Notes: a model not told the origin generated them from the sequence alone. A stretch of 55,870 bases of DNA from Ruminococcus sp. (GCA_017450925.1 JAFSSS010000063.1:1-55870), one strand, 5' to 3'; counted from the first letter of the stretch, positions 17,439-26,166 are shown. A program made the numbers and translations.

Positions 17439-18220
17439 GATTCAGACCATGTATCGACATACACGGCGGCAGCGTAAAGCAGATAGTCGGCGGCACGCTC
17501 CGGGACGGAGGGATCGCGCAGGAGAACTTTGTCTCGAGGATGTGCGGGGCTTATTACGGCGAGCTTTACCGAAGCTGCGGCCTTGAGGGCGGGCATATCA
17601 TACTGCTTGACCCCGCCGGCACTCCCGCCTACGAGGCAGACTGCGAGCAGGCACGCTCTGCGCTGCAGGCCTTCCCCGGAGGACTGCAGATAGGCGGAGG
17701 CATCAATGCCGGCAACGCCGCCCGGTTCCTTGATATGGGGGCATCCCATGTTATAGTTACAAGCTATGTCTTTAAGGACGGCAGGATAATGGAGGACAAT
17801 CTGAAAAGGCTGGTGTCTGAAGTCGGCAGAGATAGGATAGTCCTTGACCTTAGCTGCCGCTACAGGCAGGAGGAAAAGAAATATCTTATCGTCACCGACC
17901 GCTGGCAGAAATATACCGACACGGAGTTCTGCCCCGAAACGCTGGAGTATTTTTCCCGGTTCTGCGCGGAGCTGCTCGTCCATGCGGTGGATGTTGAGGG
18001 CAGGCAGTGCGGCATAGAGGCTGCAGTGGCAAAGACCCTCGGGGAGCTTGAGTTCCCCTCCACCTATGCGGGAGGGATATCCTCCTTTGACGACCTTGAC
18101 AGGCTTTACGAATACGGTAAGGGCAAAGTTGACTTCACCGTGGGCTCGGCGCTGGATATCTTCGGCGGAGATATGCCCTTTGAAAGGGTCGTGCGCTATG
18201 CGGAGGAAAAGGGAAAATGA
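17435..18220 (+). CDS. hisA: Phosphoribosylformimino-AICAR ribotide isomerase, eukaryotic HIS6 type
   Basis: 261 residues. Isomerises ProFAR to PRFAR in histidine biosynthesis, in the cytoplasm. The sequence follows the fungal/plant HIS6 branch, not the usual bacterial HisA: CIDIHGGSVKQIVGGTL (D8 general base), LQIGGGIN, VIVTSYVF, IVLDLSCR (D138), a RWQKYTD block, LLVHAVDVEG and DFTVGSALDIFGG. From memory this type has a separate family model and occurs in a few gut fibre-degrading bacteria, which suggests old lateral transfer. It overlaps both neighbours by 4 bases (ATGA). No other his gene is in the window. Confidence 0.87.
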   Translation: MRFRPCIDIHGGSVKQIVGGTLRDGGIAQENFVSRMCGAYYGELYRSCGLEGGHIILLDPAGTPAYEADCEQARSALQAFPGGLQIGGGINAGNAARFLDMGASHVIVTSYVFKDGRIMEDNLKRLVSEVGRDRIVLDLSCRYRQEEKKYLIVTDRWQKYTDTEFCPETLEYFSRFCAELLVHAVDVEGRQCGIEAAVAKTLGELEFPSTYAGGISSFDDLDRLYEYGKGKVDFTVGSALDIFGGDMPFERVVRYAEEKGK

Positions 18221-18909
18221 TCGTAAACAGACTGGGGCTCTCGGGGGGCTATGTAAGAGTGGACAGCGGCGGTGAGCTGCACCCCCGCACCACGTCGGAC
18301 GGGCTCACCTTCGGCGGCGACCAGAGCTGGTTCGGCGGCGAGGGAGTTATCGCGCCGCTGGGCTGCGGACTTATCTCCTGCGCGGACATACTTCTTTACA
18401 TGACCGGCCGCAGGACGATAGGCATAGAGGAATACAAGGACTTTGTCCGAAGTATCGGCAAGGGACGGCTCAAGGTGCGCCGGAGGCTGGGGGTCAACGG
18501 CATCAGCATGGCCGCAGGTATGCAGAGCAGGCTCAGGGCTCTCGGAATGAACCGTAAGGTGCGGTGGGGCTTTTCAAAGAAGAAGATACTCCCCCGCATA
18601 AGGGAAATGCTGGAGCGGGACATCCCAGTGACTATCTCGGCAGGGCCGCAGCTGCTTTTCTCAAAGCGCCGGAGAACGGGCGTAATGCTTTACATAAGGG
18701 ACGAAAATGGAGAGTTCATTCTCCCCGGCTGGCGGGATACCCCGGTGAGAGACCATTACATGACAGTCACCGCCCTTATCGAAACGCAGAGCAGAAGGAT
18801 GCTTGAGGTGTCCTCCTGGGGGGAAAGATACTATATCGACTGGGACGACTATCTGAAATATATCAATACATTCGGAACATTTTTCAGCAATATAATGTAT
18901 ATTAGATAA
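18217..18909 (+). CDS. Putative papain-fold (C39-like) cysteine hydrolase
   Basis: 230 residues, no signal peptide or membrane segment. APLGCGLISCADILLYM (C50, C55) looks like the helix carrying a papain-type nucleophile. DHYMTVTALIE (H180) and VSSWGERYYIDWDDY (about 198-212) match the His strand and the following Trp-Gly element of C39/papain-like peptidases. The assignment is from motif order only. The start ATG 18217 overlaps the hisA stop, making it the third gene of an operon whose first gene encodes another papain-superfamily protein. No terminator is visible after it. Confidence 0.6.
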   Translation: MIVNRLGLSGGYVRVDSGGELHPRTTSDGLTFGGDQSWFGGEGVIAPLGCGLISCADILLYMTGRRTIGIEEYKDFVRSIGKGRLKVRRRLGVNGISMAAGMQSRLRALGMNRKVRWGFSKKKILPRIREMLERDIPVTISAGPQLLFSKRRRTGVMLYIRDENGEFILPGWRDTPVRDHYMTVTALIETQSRRMLEVSSWGERYYIDWDDYLKYINTFGTFFSNIMYIR

Positions 18910-18925
18910 AGAGATAAGATTTTGC

Positions 18926-18954
18926 TTGCATTATGCAGGACTATGTGCTATAAT
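18926..18954 (+). promoter_or_regulatory. Promoter of ddl-murI
   Basis: TTGCAT (18926-18931), 17-base spacer, TATAAT (18949-18954), about 75 bases before the ddl start codon. Confidence 0.7.
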
Positions 18955-19029
18955 AGTATAATGCGGCAAGAAAGCTTTCGGCAGCTGATACCCCGGCTGT
19001 CTATAAAATATGAAGGGCGATGTTATTAA

Positions 19030-20112
19030 ATGGCAAAGCTGAAAATAGCTGTGATCTTCGGAGGAAGATCAAACGAGCATGATATTTCAAGGATATCGGC
19101 AGTACACGTTATCGGGAGCATCCCGAAGGATAAATACGACGTGGTGACAGTGGGCATCACCAAAAAGGGACACTGGTACAGGTTCATCGGCGATACGGAG
19201 CTTATCGCAAACGGCGAATGGGAAAAGCACCCGGATAACGCTCCCTGCATTTTGAGCCCCGACCCTATCCACAAGGGCTTTATCGTCTTTGAAAGGGACG
19301 GCGAGGCCGTGAGTCTGAAGGTGGACTGCGTTTTCCCCGTGCTTCACGGAAAAAACGGCGAGGACGGCACGATACAGGGTCTGCTGGAGCTGGCGGGTAT
19401 GCCCTATGTGGGCTGCGACGTTATCTCGTCGGCTATGTGTATGGATAAGGATACTACACATACCATACTTGAATCGGCGGGAGTAAAGACCGCAAAATGG
19501 GTAAGGATACTGCGGTACGAGGTGGACGAGAAGCTGGCCGCCAAGTGCGAGGAAATGGAGCAGAGGCTCTCCTATCCCATGTTCGTAAAGCCCTGCTGCT
19601 GCGGCTCGTCTGTGGGCATCTCCAAGGTGAGAAACAGAGAGGAGCTGGAAAAGGGCATCATGCAGGCCTTTGTTCACGATAAAAAGGTCATCGTGGAGCA
19701 GGCGATAAGCGGCAGAGAGATCGAATGCGCCGTCATGGGAAACAGCAAGCCCTTTGCCTCTGACGTGGGCGAGATAAGGTCAGCCTGCGAGTTCTATGAC
19801 TACGACGCCAAGTACAGCGACATCGGCTCTGAAACCATTATCCCCGCCGATATCCCCGAGGATAAGCGCGAGGAGATAAGGCAGACAGCCGTTAAGGGCT
19901 ATCACGCCCTCGGCTGCGAGGGTCTTGCAAGAGTTGATTTCTTCCTTGCGGACGACGGCAGCGTTATTCTCAATGAGATAAACACCATGCCGGGGCATAC
20001 GGCTATCAGTATGTACCCGAAGCTTATGGAGAATATCGGCATCCCCTGCGAGGAGCAGGAGGACAGACTTATAAAGCTTGCCCTTGAAAGAGCAGGTGTC
20101 GATTATGAGTGA
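19030..20112 (+). CDS. ddl: D-alanine--D-alanine ligase
   Basis: 360 residues. ATP-grasp ligase making the D-Ala-D-Ala end of the peptidoglycan stem, cytoplasmic. Visible blocks: FGGRSNEHDIS (residues 10-20), LHGKNGEDGTIQGLLELAGMPYVG, CGSSVGISKV, the omega-loop YDYDAKYSD and the magnesium site ILNEINTMPGHT. The intact YDYxAKY element argues for D-Ala-D-Ala specificity rather than the D-Ala-D-Lac ligases of the vancomycin-resistance type. The gene overlaps murI by 8 bases, so two supply enzymes of wall precursor synthesis are coupled. Confidence 0.94.
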   Translation: MAKLKIAVIFGGRSNEHDISRISAVHVIGSIPKDKYDVVTVGITKKGHWYRFIGDTELIANGEWEKHPDNAPCILSPDPIHKGFIVFERDGEAVSLKVDCVFPVLHGKNGEDGTIQGLLELAGMPYVGCDVISSAMCMDKDTTHTILESAGVKTAKWVRILRYEVDEKLAAKCEEMEQRLSYPMFVKPCCCGSSVGISKVRNREELEKGIMQAFVHDKKVIVEQAISGREIECAVMGNSKPFASDVGEIRSACEFYDYDAKYSDIGSETIIPADIPEDKREEIRQTAVKGYHALGCEGLARVDFFLADDGSVILNEINTMPGHTAISMYPKLMENIGIPCEEQEDRLIKLALERAGVDYE

Positions 20113-20920
20113 GCTGGCTATCGGAGTCTTTGATTCGGGCGTGGGCGGTCTGACCTGCGTAAAGGAGCTGACCAAGCTTATGCCCCACGAGGACATAATC
20201 TATCTCGGCGACACCGCAAGAGTCCCCTACGGCACCAAGAGCGTTGATACCATTGCAAAGTATGCAAAGGAGGATATCGCGTTTTTGGAGCAGTTCAATG
20301 TGAAAATGATACTTATCGCCTGCGGCACCGTTTCATCGGTGCTGATGTCACGGCCGCTGTTTGAAAACAGCTCCGTGAGCAGCTTCAGCGGGGTTATCTA
20401 TCCCACCGTGACTGCCGCCTGCGCCGCCACGCGCAATAACCGCATCGGCGTTATAGGAACCCCCGCAACTATCCGCTCGGGGGTCTATGGAAAGGCGATA
20501 AGAGAGATAAGAAACGATATAAAGGTATTCTCAAAGGCCTGCCCCATGTTCGTGCCGCTGGTGGAAAACGGCTATACCGACCGAAACGACAGGGTGGCAA
20601 GGCTTATCGCAGAGGAATATCTTGAGGGAATGAAACAGGAAGAGGTAGATACGCTTATCCTCGGCTGCACTCACTATCCGCATCTGGAGGGGGTCATCAG
20701 CGAGGTAATGGGCGAGGGTGTAAAGCTTATTTCCTCCGGCGCGGAGATCGCCAAGTATGCCGAGAGGACGCTTATCACCGGCGGCGAGGCGGCAGACCGC
20801 AGCGAGCAGGGAAAGCTTACCCTCTACTGCACCGACAGCGAGGAGCTGTTTGCCGAGAACGTGGAGACGTTTTTGGGGCATAAGGATAATATAACCATAT
20901 ACCGCTGTTCGGTAAAATAA
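20105..20920 (+). CDS. murI: Glutamate racemase
   Basis: 271 residues from ATG 20105; an in-frame start 27 bases earlier lies inside ddl and would add a non-conserved tail. Converts L- to D-glutamate for peptidoglycan. Conserved blocks: GVFDSGVGGLTC, LGDTARVPYG, the first catalytic Cys C73 and the second C188 in LGCTHYPHLE. The motif around C73 reads IACGTVSS where most MurI proteins have ACNTAS. Both cysteines are kept, so activity is expected, but the Asn-to-Gly change beside the nucleophile is unusual in the family as I know it. Confidence 0.93.
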   Translation: MSELAIGVFDSGVGGLTCVKELTKLMPHEDIIYLGDTARVPYGTKSVDTIAKYAKEDIAFLEQFNVKMILIACGTVSSVLMSRPLFENSSVSSFSGVIYPTVTAACAATRNNRIGVIGTPATIRSGVYGKAIREIRNDIKVFSKACPMFVPLVENGYTDRNDRVARLIAEEYLEGMKQEEVDTLILGCTHYPHLEGVISEVMGEGVKLISSGAEIAKYAERTLITGGEAADRSEQGKLTLYCTDSEELFAENVETFLGHKDNITIYRCSVK

Positions 20921-20953
20921 GTCAACGATCGAGAATGAAAAAGGAGCAAAGCA

Positions 20954-21379
20954 TTGAAAAAGCAAGTCAATATTTCGGTGATAAGCAAGCAGTTCGACGG
21001 CGAGAACACCGAACAGACCGAGATCATGACCGTGGGCGAGATGAAGCTTTACAGCGACGGCTACGAGCTGATCTATGATGAATCGGAGGCCTCGGGACGT
21101 GCGGGGTCGGTCACAAGCGTGAAGGTTCATAACAAAAGCCTGGTAACGCTTTCCCGCAGCGGACAGACGAATATGGAGCTTGTTATCGAGGCGGGCAAGA
21201 AGCATCACTGCCACTACGGCACCCCCTTCGGTGAGTTCATGGTGGGCATAAGTGCGAAAAGCATCAAAAGCGAGATGAACGAGCTGGGCGGCCGCCTTGA
21301 CCTTAGCTATGTCATCGACGTTAATTACGGCTATGTGGGCGATTTTGAGGTATCCATAGGCGTTAAGACGATAAACTGA
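20954..21379 (+). CDS. DUF1934 protein (YwiB-like)
   Basis: 141 residues, small calycin-like beta-barrel family of unknown function. Typical features are V-x-x-G near the start, YDESEASG, a central HCHYGTPFGEF and the C-terminal GDFEVSIGVK. The start is TTG 20954, seven bases after AAGGAG (20941-20946). It sits 17 bases before argS, matching the ywiB-argS order of Bacillus, which supports the assignment. Confidence 0.82.
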   Translation: MKKQVNISVISKQFDGENTEQTEIMTVGEMKLYSDGYELIYDESEASGRAGSVTSVKVHNKSLVTLSRSGQTNMELVIEAGKKHHCHYGTPFGEFMVGISAKSIKSEMNELGGRLDLSYVIDVNYGYVGDFEVSIGVKTIN

Positions 21380-21396
21380 TACGGAGGAAAAATACA

Positions 21397-23169
21397 ATGG
21401 GTGATCTGATAAAAAAGGCACAGGAGCAGGTGCGTGAGCTGGTAATGAACGCGCTGGGCGAGTGCGTTGCCGAGGGAGTTTTCCCGGCTGAACCGATACC
21501 GGCGTTCAACGTTGAGATCCCTGCCGACCCCAAGAACGGCGATATGTCCGCAAACACGGCTATGGTCTGCGCGAGGGCTTTCAGACAGGCCCCCTGCAGG
21601 ATCGGTGAGGAGATCGCCAAAAGGGTGTTCCTTGAGGGCTCCTATTACGAAAGATGCGAGGTGGCAGGTGCCGGCTTTATCAACTTCTATTTCTCAAAGC
21701 ACTGGTTCTCTGAAGTAGTGGCGGACGTGCTGAAGGAAAAGGAGAGCTTTGGCTCCACCGATCTCGGTGCGGGAAAAAGCGTGCTGGTGGAGTATGTCTC
21801 CGCCAACCCCACAGGCCCCATGCACATCGGAAACGCCAGAGGCGGTGCTATCGGCGACTGCCTGTCCTCCGTGCTGGAAAAGGCCGGCTATAAGGTTGCC
21901 CGGGAGTTCTATGTGAACGACGCGGGAAATCAGATCGAGAAGTTCGGCCACTCACTGCTGCTCCGGTTCAGACAGCTGACCTCTGCCGAGGGCAGGGCTG
22001 TCATCGAGGCCGAGGGCAACGATACGGAAAAGGTCTGCGCTGTTCTCTATGCCGAAAGCGGCGAGGGCGGAAGGTTCGCTATGCCCGAGGACGTTTATCT
22101 CGGCACAGACATAATCGAACACGCAAAGAATTACATCGACGAGAACGGCTCCTCTCTTGCGGATGCCGACGACGATGCGGTAAAGAAGGCTCTTGTCGCC
22201 TATGCCCTGCCGAAGAACATCGCAGGGCTGGAGCGGGATCTGAAGAAATACCGCATAGTATATGACCGCTGGTTCAGAGAGAGCGAGCTGCACAACAACG
22301 GCTCGGTGGACGATATCATCGGCCGGCTGAAGGAGAGCGGCTACACCTACGAGCAGGACGGCGCCCTCTGGTTCCGCTCCTCGGAGTTAGGTGACGAAAA
22401 GGACAGGGTGCTTATCCGCGACAACGGCATACCCACCTATTTCGTACCGGACATCGCTTACCACTACAACAAGCTCGTTACACGCGGCTTTGATACGGCT
22501 ATCGACATCCTCGGTGCCGACCACCACGGCTATATTCCCCGCATGAAGGCGGCTATGCAGGCTCTCGGCGTTGACCCCAGGAGGCTAAATATGGTCATCA
22601 TGCAAATGGTGAACCTTGTCCGCGGCGGCGAGAAGTACAAGCTGTCAAAACGCTCGGGAAAGGCTGTCACCCTCTCCACTCTGCTGGACGAGATACCGAT
22701 AGATGCCGCAAGGTTCTTCTTCAATCTGCGGGAGCCCAACTCACAGTTCGACTTTGATCTCGAGCTTGCGATCTCGCAAAGCTCCGACAACCCGGTCTAT
22801 TACGTTCAGTATGCCCACGCCCGCATATGCTCGGTGCTTCGCCGTCTTGAGGAGGAGGGCATAGAGATACGTCCCGCCGATGCGGACATCCTCTCAAGTC
22901 TGGGCGAGCCGGACGAGGTGGAGCTTATCAAGTACATCGCCACCCTGCCTTCTGTCATCAACGAGAGCGCCAGGAACTCCGACCCTGCCCGCGTCACAAG
23001 GTATGTATGGGAGCTGGCTACCAAGTACCACCGCTTCTACACCAACTGCCGCATCGTCGGTGAGGAGGAGAACGTGATGCAGGCAAGGATAGCCCTCTCA
23101 CTGGCTGTAAAGCAGGTGATCGTCAACATCCTTGATATGCTGAAGATCGAATGCCCCGACAAGATGTGA
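21397..23169 (+). CDS. argS: Arginyl-tRNA synthetase
   Basis: 590 residues, class I synthetase. The HIGH signature is HIGN in NPTGPMHIGNARGG (about residue 145), the KMSKS equivalent is KLSKRSGK (about 415), and the C-terminal anticodon-binding domain carries the VQYAHARICSVLR helix. RBS ACGGAGG precedes ATG 21397. No T-box leader is visible, so regulation is probably through the upstream genes of the same strand. Confidence 0.96.
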   Translation: MGDLIKKAQEQVRELVMNALGECVAEGVFPAEPIPAFNVEIPADPKNGDMSANTAMVCARAFRQAPCRIGEEIAKRVFLEGSYYERCEVAGAGFINFYFSKHWFSEVVADVLKEKESFGSTDLGAGKSVLVEYVSANPTGPMHIGNARGGAIGDCLSSVLEKAGYKVAREFYVNDAGNQIEKFGHSLLLRFRQLTSAEGRAVIEAEGNDTEKVCAVLYAESGEGGRFAMPEDVYLGTDIIEHAKNYIDENGSSLADADDDAVKKALVAYALPKNIAGLERDLKKYRIVYDRWFRESELHNNGSVDDIIGRLKESGYTYEQDGALWFRSSELGDEKDRVLIRDNGIPTYFVPDIAYHYNKLVTRGFDTAIDILGADHHGYIPRMKAAMQALGVDPRRLNMVIMQMVNLVRGGEKYKLSKRSGKAVTLSTLLDEIPIDAARFFFNLREPNSQFDFDLELAISQSSDNPVYYVQYAHARICSVLRRLEEEGIEIRPADADILSSLGEPDEVELIKYIATLPSVINESARNSDPARVTRYVWELATKYHRFYTNCRIVGEEENVMQARIALSLAVKQVIVNILDMLKIECPDKM

Positions 23170-23182
23170 CCGAGGTCTTTAT

Positions 23183-23740
23183 ATGGATAATACTGTCAAC
23201 AAGAAAAAGCTGCTTATCGGCGCCTGCATCCGGGGCTTCCTTGAGGCTTGGTTCTTAGGGATGTTCGTGTTCCTGTTCTTCTGGGCGGTGTCGAAGGCCT
23301 TCGGGCTTGCGGGAAATCTGATCTTCGGATTTGTGGGCATCGCCACGGTCTGCGCCGTAATGGCGGACTACGGTCTTAAACAGGGCGCAAAGGCCGAGAG
23401 CGCGGTGCGTCTCCACGGTGCCGAGCCTTGCCGGAATTTCGGTGTGTTCATCGGACTTACCGCGGCTGCTCCCGGGTGGATATCGCTGCTGCTGCTGGCG
23501 CTTTCAAAGGCGGGGATCCTCTTCAACTTCCTGCCGGCCTACAAGATCATCAACGCCTTCTTCTTCCCGATAATCGACATCGTGGCACACACGGCGGACG
23601 TAAACGAGATGCACCCCGCCTGCTTTGCACTGTTTGCGGTGCTGCCCTGCTTCTTCGTGCTTAGCGGCTGGCTAAGCTTCAAGTGGGGCTACGATCAGGT
23701 GGATCTCAAAGCTAAGATGCTCTATAAGGACAAAAAATAA
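23183..23740 (+). CDS. Small integral membrane protein, unknown
   Basis: 185 residues with about four or five hydrophobic segments (residues 10-60, 85-115, 118-140, 145-170). Charged ends; the C-terminal LKAKMLYKDKK is cytoplasmic by the positive-inside rule. I do not recognise the family. It begins 13 bases after argS behind a weak CGAGG and is probably carried on the argS transcript. Confidence 0.65.
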   Translation: MDNTVNKKKLLIGACIRGFLEAWFLGMFVFLFFWAVSKAFGLAGNLIFGFVGIATVCAVMADYGLKQGAKAESAVRLHGAEPCRNFGVFIGLTAAAPGWISLLLLALSKAGILFNFLPAYKIINAFFFPIIDIVAHTADVNEMHPACFALFAVLPCFFVLSGWLSFKWGYDQVDLKAKMLYKDKK

Positions 23741-23798
23741 TAGCTGTACAATTTTCCGGACTTCAAAAGGGAATGCATTTTTATATCGGCATAAGCTA

Positions 23799-23827
23799 TT
23801 GACAAGCGTATCTCTTTCTGCTATAAT
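23799..23827 (+). promoter_or_regulatory. Consensus promoter before the 173-residue unknown gene
   Basis: Perfect TTGACA (23799-23804), 17-base spacer, perfect TATAAT (23822-23827). The RBS AAGGGGG follows 13 bases later, so the leader is very short. Confidence 0.85.
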
Positions 23828-23855
23828 ATGTTTCACTGTTAAGGGGGTATGCTGA

Positions 23856-24377
23856 ATGGATGATATTTACACCGATCTGCAGTTTCTGACCACCATGCTC
23901 ACCTCGTGGGACGGCATCAAGCTGGACGGCGAGGACACCAACAAGGGAGAGATCATACGCTCCATAGGAAAGGACTATATGGATTTCGCACTTAGCATCC
24001 TGCGGATAGAGGCCGGGGACGAGGACTTCGACACCGACAGGGTGTGCCGGATGTTCCGCATCGACGCCGACGCGGAGGAGCTTAACGATTACATCCCGGA
24101 TGCTCCGCTGGCACTGGTGACTAACCTTACGCTCCACTCGCAGACCCTGCGCACGGCGATCTTCTTTGACGCCGAGTTCAGCAAGGACGAGAATGTGCCG
24201 GTCATGGGGGCGCTGGTCATCGACCTTTACGAGCGTATCTATGACGAGCTGGTGGGGATCTACGACGACGAGGCGCCGGTCTATCGCGCCTACAGCGGCT
24301 TCATCGGCGACTGCCGGAGGTTCTTCGACCTCTTCTCGCTGCCGGCGGTAAAGAAAAAGCTGGAAAAGCAGGGCTGA
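23856..24377 (+). CDS. Acidic cytoplasmic protein, unknown
   Basis: 173 residues, acidic, mostly helical by composition, no membrane segment or signal. It has no motif that I recognise; short elements include DGEDTNKGEIIRS and YRAYSGFIGDCRRFFDLF. It has its own consensus promoter, so it is probably well expressed. The next 330 bases hold only a repeat element. A real gene by RBS, promoter and codon pattern, function not assignable. Confidence 0.62.
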   Translation: MDDIYTDLQFLTTMLTSWDGIKLDGEDTNKGEIIRSIGKDYMDFALSILRIEAGDEDFDTDRVCRMFRIDADAEELNDYIPDAPLALVTNLTLHSQTLRTAIFFDAEFSKDENVPVMGALVIDLYERIYDELVGIYDDEAPVYRAYSGFIGDCRRFFDLFSLPAVKKKLEKQG

Positions 24378-24700
24378 CAGCCCGAAGCCTTAACAAGAAA
24401 CAAAAAATGTGTCCGATTTAGCGCAGCAGCGATACAGAAGCTTTTGAAAAGCCAAGCTCTGCGAGCGCTGCTGCTAAAAGAAAAAATAATAAAGAAGAAA
24501 GAATAAAGAATAAACACGGTGTCCGCTTTGCGGACGAATTATGATTATCGCCAAAGGCGATACCTTGATTATTATTTCTTATTTATTCTTTCTTCTTTTT
24601 TATTTTAGCGGGCGCGGACACTTGTAACGCAAAGACACTTCTGCCGTGATACAGCAGAAGTGTCTGAATAAAAACTTCTTTATGATGCCCGCGCTTTTTA
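24378..24700. repeat. Compound palindromic element, copy A, ending the LCP gene
   Basis: This gene-free stretch is a nested palindrome. Long arms of the AAAGAAGAAAGAATAA type (about 24486-24514) pair with TTATTCTTTCTTCTTT (about 24582-24598). Between them are two perfect hairpins, GTCCGC-TTT-GCGGAC (24521-24535) and TATCGCC-AAA-GGCGATA (24546-24562). To the right lies a strong hairpin, AGACACTTCTGC with GCAGAAGTGTCT (24633-24665). Read on the minus strand, this last hairpin follows the LCP stop codon and can act as its terminator. Near-identical sequence recurs at 29313-29565 and 53041-53300. Confidence 0.85.
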
Positions 24701-24708
24701 GCTGTTCA

Positions 24709-26088
24709 CTATTCGTATATCTCTCTGTTTATCGTTTCGATAACGGAGGGGAGATTCACTGCCAGCACGGAGGAGCCGTCCCAGCCGGTGCCGTAAGAGA
24801 ACTCGTCGTCCCCGGGGATGCGCAGCTGCTTTGTCTCGTACTTGAGGATGAACGGAACGCGGTAGATAAGCTTATATACCTCCCAGCGGCTCAAATTCGT
24901 CTCGATATGGGAGCAGACGGCAGATGCGAACTTATCCAGCGTGAGGGGTCCCGAGCCCTTGGCGGTCTGTATCAGCTTGTTAAGCACTGTGCGCTGACGC
25001 TCGGTGCGCTGGAAATCGGCGTTGCCGACATAGCGGAGCCTTGCATAGCCAAGTGCCTGGTTGCCGTTGACATGGACGTTCTTCCCGCCCTTGGTGAGGT
25101 AATCGGTGCCGTACTCGTTGCCGAGGTAGCGGTTCTGCTCGCGCATGGGATCCTGCATACCGACAGCCTCTTCATCGGTGAAATCCAGCTCCATGCCGCC
25201 CACGGCGTCGATTATGTCGATAAAGGCGAAGAAGTCGATATAGACATACTTATCCACTGCCACATCGAAATTATACTCTATCGTATCCATAAGCAGCTCT
25301 GCCCCGCCGTAAACGTAGGCGGCATTGAGCTTGGTCTTGTCGCCCTCGCCGTAATAGGAGCCGTCGCCGTCAAGGTCATAGCCCGGCAGGGTAACATAGC
25401 AGTCACGCATAAAGGAGGTCATGGTGGTGCGGCCTCGTTTGCCGTCGATCGAAAGCAGGATGAGCGAGTCAGTCCTGCCCCGCTCGGAGGAATCTCTTGT
25501 ATCAGAGCCGATTAGCAGGATGTTCATGATGTCGTCCGACCTCAGGGAGGCGGTGGTAAAGTTCCGCTCGCCGGTTTCGCGGTAGGTGACCTTGAACATA
25601 TATCTGAATATCATCACCTGCAGGAACACTATCAGCACAAGGATAATGATAAGCAATATCAGCAGCACCCGTTTCACCGGGGACTTTTTCTTCACAGCAG
25701 CCTCACCGCCCTTTTTTCTGCTTGATGACATACCGAACTGCAGCGGCTGGCTCCTGTCGATATGGACATCTTGTCGGCTGCGGGTGTTCTTTTTCTTTTT
25801 GCCGGACTTCCTTCTGCCCGTGCCGCTTTGGGGCGGCCGTTTGCGCCGGGGTCTGTCGGTGCGGCGGGGTTCATCCTGTCCGGAACGGTTGGCGAGGTTG
25901 GGATGCTCGCCGTAATTGCGTCCCATGACATTGACCACCGGCACCGGCTGGGTCGATTCGGGCGAGTCCAGCTCGGTGAATTTCCTGAGCTGCTCCTCGT
26001 AGGCCAGCTCGTAGGTATCCTTTATAGACTTATCGGGAGCCGCACCGCCCGAGCTGTCGGGAGTACGGCGGCCGTTATTTTCAGTCAT
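24709..26088 (-). CDS. LytR-CpsA-Psr (LCP) family cell wall ligase
   Basis: 459 residues. A long basic cytoplasmic head (about 1-140, with KRPPQSG and GKKKK stretches), one membrane segment (about 141-165), then the extracellular LCP domain. The pyrophosphate-binding residues show as LIGSDTRDSSERGRTDSLIL, followed by DCYVTLPG and a GGMELDFTDEEA block, and QALGYARLRYVGNADFQRTERQR. LCP proteins transfer wall polymers such as teichoic acids or capsules from a lipid carrier to peptidoglycan. Start ATG 26088 follows AAGGAGGATCGCT. It fits with the GT2/GtrA and YfhO genes nearby in supplying wall glycopolymers. Confidence 0.92.
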   Translation of the reverse strand: MTENNGRRTPDSSGGAAPDKSIKDTYELAYEEQLRKFTELDSPESTQPVPVVNVMGRNYGEHPNLANRSGQDEPRRTDRPRRKRPPQSGTGRRKSGKKKKNTRSRQDVHIDRSQPLQFGMSSSRKKGGEAAVKKKSPVKRVLLILLIIILVLIVFLQVMIFRYMFKVTYRETGERNFTTASLRSDDIMNILLIGSDTRDSSERGRTDSLILLSIDGKRGRTTMTSFMRDCYVTLPGYDLDGDGSYYGEGDKTKLNAAYVYGGAELLMDTIEYNFDVAVDKYVYIDFFAFIDIIDAVGGMELDFTDEEAVGMQDPMREQNRYLGNEYGTDYLTKGGKNVHVNGNQALGYARLRYVGNADFQRTERQRTVLNKLIQTAKGSGPLTLDKFASAVCSHIETNLSRWEVYKLIYRVPFILKYETKQLRIPGDDEFSYGTGWDGSSVLAVNLPSVIETINREIYE

Positions 26089-26137
26089 AGCGATCCTCCT
26101 TGATCGGTCGGGAGTTGTTTACCATATGGGTATCTCT

Positions 26138-26166
26138 ATTATAATACATCCCGGACAAAATGTCAA
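26138..26166 (-). promoter_or_regulatory. Consensus promoter of the LCP gene
   Basis: Minus strand: perfect TTGACA (26161-26166), 17-base spacer, perfect TATAAT (26138-26143), about 50 bases before the start codon. Confidence 0.87.

Noticed and set aside
21397..23169. T-box control of argS
   Set aside because: Only 17 bases separate argS from the DUF1934 gene and no T-box sequence is present.
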